Shown here piece by piece: positions 57,400 to 64,000 of a stretch of DNA of 64,000 bases. The translations under genes were made by a program, and so were the position numbers. This stretch comes from Micromussa lordhowensis (lineage: Eukaryota > Cnidaria > Anthozoa > Scleractinia > Lobophylliidae): assembly GCA_964020085.1 (NCBI GenBank), contig OZ026605.1:330701-394700 (forward strand). Direction: 5' to 3'. The notes under the pieces are model-generated. The model was not told the origin of the DNA and did not search any database. It saw only the letters and a program-made list of their open reading frames with translations. Positions within the stretch are counted from its first letter, which is position 1; the number at the start of each line of letters is the position of its first letter.

Positions 57400-58880
57400 C
57401 AGAACTGCTTAAGTTGTGTGCATAACTGCGATGATCAATCATGTATTCATATCTTTCTCCGCAGTTCAAATATATGATCTTTCATATATTCATCGATAAT
57501 GCATTTTTGTTTGAAAAAAAACATACTTTGTGATGCGTCTTCGCTTATCGCTCACACTAAAACGCTCGAAAACGCTGATGAAAACGGGGACTTTCGGAAA
57601 CGATGTCAAAAAATGGATCTTATATTGTCACTTCCATCACCGTTTTCTAGATTACGAGTAGCGCCTCTTTCGCTTAGTACGTCGTGCGTGAAGCGAAAGA
57701 AAACTGCGATTCCGTCGAGCTTTTGACTCCGCTTACGATTCCGATTTTCAATATTGCTCTTAGACCTCCGACGGTAGTGAAAACAAGACTTGAAGAGGAA
57801 TTTTATATAATCTGTTTGCCGAGCTCCTCCTTCCTTTGGCATGAGAGTTCCCCTCCCCGGCAGACACGTGCAGCAAACTCCGGACTCAACATGAGCATCA
57901 TCCAACAACAAGATCAGTGTTGCTGAACGTTTTTAATCCACACTTGAAAACTCACACAAGCAAGTTCAATCACTTCCTTTAAATCAAGAATACCGCGCAA
58001 GGAAGTGACGTAATCACACATTTAAATGAATGGATTTGTATCACTATTACAAAACGTGAAATACATGTTCACGAATACCAAATAAATAACTAGTCTCACT
58101 AGTGTACCGATAAAACTCTTCTCAGTTGATATATTTTTCAGTTGATATATTTTTTTTTTACACGAGAACTTGAAGAAACATTTTCTCATAACGTACAACC
58201 GGAAGTTCATAAGAGATCACCAAACTATACCGTGGCAAAATCATTGCCTACTTCCATTCTGAACCCCCGGGTAGATAGCAATTGAGGTGAGCAACACCTC
58301 AATGCAGATAGTAAAGTAGCAAAGAAACAAACTTAAAAAAAGAATTTCTCTTGGCTTATTGTTTCATCACTTGTTTCATCTTTCACTTTTCCAATTTGCC
58401 TGTCCTGGCCTCCATGAATGTTATAAGTGTAGAATGGTGTAATCTCGAGATTCTGATGCTCTTATCTTGAAATTACGCAGTATGAAGTCTCTCGTAAACT
58501 GATTTAAGCTGTGTAAGATTAACGGACTTCAGCTTATATACATACCTCCCACATGGAAGGGTTTCTAGTTTCAAGAAGTCCTGTTACAAGTCAGGAATCA
58601 ATGGTGTACTTAATATAAGTACATGTACATTAAACATCCAAATGAAATTGCTAGCTCTTTATGTTGTAAGATACATCAGCAACAAAGCCTGCGAACAGGC
58701 TCAAGATTGGATTACAGGGCGAAAAAAAGAGAAAGCTACACCAAGAACGAGCAGAGCTAGCCAAGAGTTCACTCGCTTAGCTTGTCTAATGTTTTCCTCG
58801 CTTGTCAACTCGCTTTGCTTGTCAAATTTTTTCGCCCTCGCCTTTTCACAGCCTACATAAACATAAAAAATTATGAAGTC
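57400..58880. other. Intergenic stretch downstream of CFAP20DC
   Basis: Short open frames only, none with recognisable motifs. CTTCCTTTGGCATGAGAG (57829-57846) is shared with about 54690-54707, so part is dispersed repeat. Confidence 0.45.
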
Positions 58881-58889
58881 TCTTTAGGT

Positions 58890-61800
58890 TCATGCCAACT
58901 CGTAATACTTGTGTGTTTTGGGATCAAAATAGCAGTTCAAACAAGGATCATAGAGCAAGTCTAACTCCTCCTCATCCACAGTGTTGTGATCCATGCTAGT
59001 GCTAGGATTACGACTTCTTGGTGGCGAAAGAGCTGCTGAGAGAGCATCATTTTGTCCTGCTGTTGAACAAAAACATTGTTTTCAGAACTTTGCATGCAGT
59101 TGCTATTTGTTTAGAGAAAAATATATAAATGGAAAGGGAAACCAAGAATGTCTCCGATTATCATATTTTACAGGTAATTCAATGCCATATTATCTATTCT
59201 AGGGTTATACATATAGGCATGCAATACATTTTTGTACTTGTAGAGGATGTGATGCGTGTTGAGAGCTATGTTGCTGTACCCCAGAGAATTAAATACAGGC
59301 CTATAGCAATACACTTGGTAACATATTAATGAAACATAGTGTGTATATTTTTAAAAACAATGCCTGACTGATGCAATGGCTCACATTTTGTTTCATGCAA
59401 CATAGGTGCACTCCATTTGCTTCTCATTACCCACTCCGCAGATGTACAAATTATTTTGGAAAATCATTCGACTGTGTCCCTTTCATGGAGGGTAACTCTA
59501 CACTGCTGCATACTTTGAAATTCAAAGTTATGTTAGCCTGTGATCTGTCAGAGATGAATGAAGGAAAAGGACAATAAGCAAGGAGATGGGGGATTAGGGA
59601 ATGGGTAAGAGTTACGTGCCACTCACCAGAGTTCCTCTTTTGACTGGGTAGTACAATAGGTGGACTGAAAGCACTGGTGTATTCTCTTGGATCCATGGGT
59701 AATGTAGCTGTCAAGTCTGGTTCAGGGCCAGGGTGCTGTTCAATTTACGTAAATCAAACCATTACTGTTAATTTAAATATTTGGTCCAGTGTAAATACAT
59801 GTAATATCTGCCATTGTCATCATATAGGCCATATCCCTGGAACTAGCTTGCAACAGAGACTAATGTAGGGAGTCTTTTCAAATGCAAATCACATTTATCT
59901 CTTTGTAATGATATTCCCCCGCATGAGACTCCAGTCCAATACCAAGAATACAAATAAGTTCTCGTCACAGCCAGTTACAGGCGACACGGGAGTCAATGGG
60001 TTAAAAGAGCTGATAGTTAGGTTAACCACAAAAAAGTAACCATTTACACTAGAAATAGTAAGTAGTAAGACAAGTCAAGATGGCTGTTACATGTATGTTA
60101 ATGTAACCTTACAGTATCAGGCTTAACACTACATAAGATTTTTGGGAGTAAAATGTACACATAGTTGTTACAACCTATATCACATGTACATGAGTGTGGT
60201 AAATTTGTAAAGGGAGTAATATGCAAAATTCTACGTACTTCTCTTAAGTCTATAGAGGTTACCACGTATCATATTTCCTGAAGATTCTTTTTCAAAGATA
60301 TGTAGTCTTCTTGCTCTCCATGCATTGGCCTAATGTATTACACTACAGTGACACTTACCCTCATTTCATCCAGATACCGATGTATCCTCTTGTCAGGGGG
60401 AGGCGGTCCTTTCCAGGTGCTGTAGCTAGTATCATCACTTGAGTCGCTCAGGGAATCCCCTCCGTCATTATTAATGATCACCTCTTCTGACCCTGATGTC
60501 CCAAATGAGCTGTTAAATGATTTATCCAGTGATTTATCCAGCATCGTGTTGCTCATGACAGATGTGTCAAAGCGCCACGAGCTTGCATTGGATTGAAAGT
60601 TTTGCCAGGAGCTTGTGTCAGGTTGGTAGTTCTTCGAATCATAGGGCTTACCATTGTTTTTGCGAGGTGAAGGAATCTGTAATTATTAGTGATACACAAA
60701 AAAGTCATGCATTTAACCAATACAAGATATCTGGGTGGCTTTGTTTATTTGTGAGCTTTTTTTTATCCATACCTAAACAATGACTGGGAGATTCAGACAT
60801 GTTGTTACTTTTATTCACCCTTCAATCATTCATGTCTTGCTCGTAACCTGGGAAAGCAGATCTACCCAGGGTGGAACTAAGGTTCTGAGTGATCTATTGT
60901 CTTGATCTTCACAAGTAACAAGCTTGTTGCTTTGTTCATTGGGATGTGAATGTTCTCGACAACAGGAAAGTTCATCCATTCAGTAACACCAAGGCCCATC
61001 AAAAACACCAGGGGTTTCATTAAGAGTGGGGCACTGGGCAAATTGATTGGCTGTAAGGACGGTTTTGCCGACCTAGTTTGACCATCTAAATGTAGAGAAA
61101 TGTTTTCTTATTAAGGAGCTCAGTTCAAAAGTTTTTCCAGCCTGTGAAAACCAGTTACCCTCCTGCTGAAAACATAATGAAACCCCTGAAACAAATCAAT
61201 AAACAGGAGTTAATGCCAAGCCCAAGGACTATGGTACTCTAACTGTTTTGTGTGCAAATCCTAATAAAAGATGTACAGTAGTTGTGATTTGCAGTACAGT
61301 GTCCTAACTCACCTCCTTTAACAAACTACTTCTGATGCTCATCCTTAAAATCTGTGAGTTTGATAGCGGATCAGGCTCTGGGCTTGGCTCTGGACTAGGC
61401 AGAGGACTCAGTCTAGAGCTCCGTGAACTACACCTTGAGTTGCCACTTGTTTTCAAAAAGTTCTGCAAGTCATCTTCTTCAGTAGAACTTTCCCCTGAAG
61501 CTTTGTAAAAATCGTCATCATATTCGGATCGATCACTCCCTTTTCTACCTCGGGTCTGCACCTTGAGGCTATTAGAGTCTTTCAAATCCACAGGTCCTTG
61601 AAAGGAAATTTTGACTTGTGGTTTCTCCTCTGCAGGAGTTGAGCTGGGATTAAAATCCTGTTGTTTTCGTTGTCGACTCCGTGGTGATCTCGGTGCTGAT
61701 CTAGGTCTTGAAGAAAAGGTAAACACTGGTGGGGATCCCTTTTCAAGTTCTGCTGTAAGAGGTGGCTGTTCTCTTGAATTCATGTCACAACTGACATGAC

Positions 61801-64000
61801 CATTTTGATCCTTATCAGGAATTTCTATTTGCAACTTGTTAAAGCTCTCTCCTAAGCTACTATCATTTCCTGACATTTTCAGAGAACTTTCACTCTGTGA
61901 TCTAGAAATTGATTCCTGATTACTATCCGAATCTTTTTCTTCAGAAACAATGTCCTTAGTCCCAGAAGAACCATTTAAAGGCGCATAGCTCTTAGCAGAA
62001 AGATTGATGGCATCTTTATCATCTGCATTGCGAGATTTCGAACTTCCAGGATGTTTGACTCTTAATGGTCTTCTCCGTGTTTTACCTCCCGAGCCAGTTC
62101 TTGGAGGCCGAGGTTGTATTGTTGTTTGAGTGGCCTCAACTCCTAGTAGTGCATTGGATGATTCAGAATGTAAATTAGTTGCATCGGAAAAAGACCTTTG
62201 ATATGAAAGTCTGTGAGTTTGTCTACTACTTTCTCGCCCACTTTCAGGCTCTAAAGCAGGTGAAACAGATGCTAACTGTGGAATTGAGCCACTGCGATTT
62301 AGTGCAGAGGAAGAGTTCCGTCCACCTGCAGACGATGCACCTCCTTCCCGAGAGGACTTGCGAGCATGTTTAGGAATGACTACTTTTGAACCAAACGCAA
62401 TATGTGTTGGTTGTTCTTCTAGTCTGTTTCCTGTTGGGTCAGAATCAAAGAGAACAGGTGTCGGAGGTGGTGGAAGACCAGCTTTCTCTTTTGCCTTGAT
62501 TTCAGCTTGCCAGAGTTTAGCCATGTTGATGACCTTGATGAAAAAGAACAACATACATGGATGTAGTCTAAAGCTCAAAGAGAAAATTTGAAGAACTACT
62601 GATAATAAATCTATAGAGAAAGAGTTGGATTGTTAGTAACGAACCTCCTATAAATGGATACTTAGTTGGGGTTACTTCGCTTACAAACATCCCATAACTG
62701 GACTGATAGCTGGAGCTTTCACACCCACAGAGTTCGCACCCACATCAACTCAATTAGCAATCAAGTGCTTAAAATTTATCTTTCTCTTATCAAGCAAAAA
62801 AGACAACATATGGACATAATAATAAAAAAAATCACACAAACATTGTTTATTTCTTGGTAAAGGCAAACTTGAAATAGAAAGTTTTTGATGAATTCAGGAG
62901 ACTGCAAACTTAGTGGGTGTGAACTTGATTGGGTGCAAAACAGGTAATATTTGCTGGACTTTCACGAGGGGGCACTATTCCTGATCTTAAGATTTAGCAC
63001 TCTACGTACTACAACATATTCATCACAATTGAAAATACATGTAATATTATTCTACCTACAGAAAGCAACATTTACACTGAAATTAACCCTTCTATACTGT
63101 AGTACACTTACTAATTTATTTATTTACAAATAAAACGTGACAACACGATAATCTTGATATGAATGATATGAATAGCATAACTAATTAATACATGACTGTA
63201 GTTAAATTTACAACATATTTTTAATGAACTTGTATATTTTATAAACAGTGAACAATACCTGGGTGTGATATTGGATGTCTGGTGAGGTTGAAAGCTGTAG
63301 TGACTTGGGTATATTTTCTAATTCACCGCTGTTCGTATTATCGCAGTTGTAAATTTCATCATCGTCTGTTGTATCGAATGGTTGCAATTTCATGGTAAAA
63401 ATTTTCCGTAAGCGACAACTTGCAGAAATTGTCAAGTTTTCAAGAGCCTTGAAAGATTGCCCTTTGAATGTCTCCCCGACCAGTGACTGCAGATCCAGGC
63501 AAAGATTCAACCAAATCCCGACACGGAGGATATTAAGCGGAAATCGTGCGTGCAGTTGAGTTATCGTAATGTCCCTGTGGTTAGACGAAAGCAGAATTCG
63601 TCGTTTGTTGTTGCCGGTGTCGGTGACGCCAAACTCCAAAGAAAACGAATGTCCGAGCGGTACATACAATTGTAAGACTAAATAGCGCTGTATGAGCCAT
63701 AACGATTGCTTTTCGTCCTTCGGAAGGCTCATTTTCGTGGTGGTTGTTTCGCCCTCCAAAATGTAAACAAAACTCTTCACGTCCTTGTCATAAACTTTGT
63801 TTTTCATCGATGCACTCCCAGTAAGCCTCCATTTTGCTACGGGATCGCGACCTTGTGCACTGAAAACTTCCACATACGAGCCACCCTGTTATCGCAAACC
63901 AGAAAGAAAAGATGAAACTTTAGATACACAAGTAATTACAGTAACCATCGGTTACGCATTTAACGCAAAAGGCGATTGAGCACTTCACTCACTTGGAACT
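58890..64000 (-). CDS. CFAP20DC: CFAP20 domain-containing protein (CFAP20DC), 5' end beyond the window
   Basis: Minus-strand exons: 64000-63993 (partial, ends F-Q, donor GTGAGT), 63885-63259, 62533-61313, 60676-60359, 59735-59627, 59059-58890 (TGA stop). All junctions are GT-AG and phases agree; about 816 residues lie in the window. Exon 2 holds the CFAP20 (DUF667) domain of about 185 residues, with [12 protein letters not shown], the L-P-K-x-x-K-Q region and N-L-C-L-D-L followed by F-K-G, as in CFAP20, a ciliary doublet-microtubule inner protein. Exons 3 and 4 encode a long Ser/Arg/Pro-rich disordered stretch with S-P-S-P-E-P repeats. The final exon ends with [14 protein letters not shown], the conserved tail of vertebrate CFAP20DC. 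The role is probably ciliary but the protein's function is poorly known. The last acceptor could instead be three bases downstream (CAGCAG). Confidence 0.9.

Overview
This is an AT-rich piece of an animal nuclear genome. Intron-containing genes with GT-AG splice sites, TATA and AATAAA signals, tRNA-headed SINEs, LINE and Penelope-like scraps and many short inverted-repeat DNA elements all point to a metazoan. The mix of genes fits a cnidarian, probably an anthozoan such as a coral; that is inference, since no marker gene is present.

Left third (about 2-35 kb): a cluster of seven paralogous two-exon genes (here scrA to scrG, labels local to this report) for small secreted proteins, plus one truncated copy (about 2.0 kb) and one stranded first exon (25.9 kb). 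Each gene has a 6-8 codon first exon that carries the start of the signal peptide. The second exon, phase 0, encodes the rest of the signal peptide, a pro-region of about 60 residues, a conserved R-x-x-R convertase-type site and a mature domain of about 70 residues. All seven mature domains have the same cysteine spacing, C-x10-C-x9-C-x6-C-x11-C-x14-C-x6-C-x-C, and end in DCQCA. The C-terminal C-x-C end and size suggest a cystine-knot cytokine, possibly IL-17-like, but this is tentative. Orientation follows subfamily: A, B, D are on minus; C, E, F and the outlier G are on plus. The head-to-head pair B/C (8.7-15.6 kb) and the pair D/E (16.8-24.3 kb) are two copies of one segmental duplication. 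The second copy later gained a SINE and a Penelope-like fragment, for which the first copy still shows the empty sites.

Middle (35.9-48.9 kb, plus): a complete 15-exon gene for a 506-residue PLP-dependent fold-I aminotransferase of the ACC synthase-like (ACCS) group. Its introns have been colonised by SINEs, foldback elements and a 1.5-kb hAT-like element with 8-bp target duplications.

Right third (49-64 kb): a repeat-rich tract containing one single-exon gene for a small secreted protein (52.1 kb), and a nested DNA element (55.3-57.1 kb) in which two nearly identical 408-bp TTAA-flanked MITEs bracket unrelated sequence. The minus-strand gene for CFAP20DC, the CFAP20-domain ciliary protein, runs from 58.9 kb off the right edge, and a decayed extra copy of one of its exons lies about 5 kb downstream.

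All splice models were read by eye from frame continuity and consensus sites; no transcript or database evidence was available.
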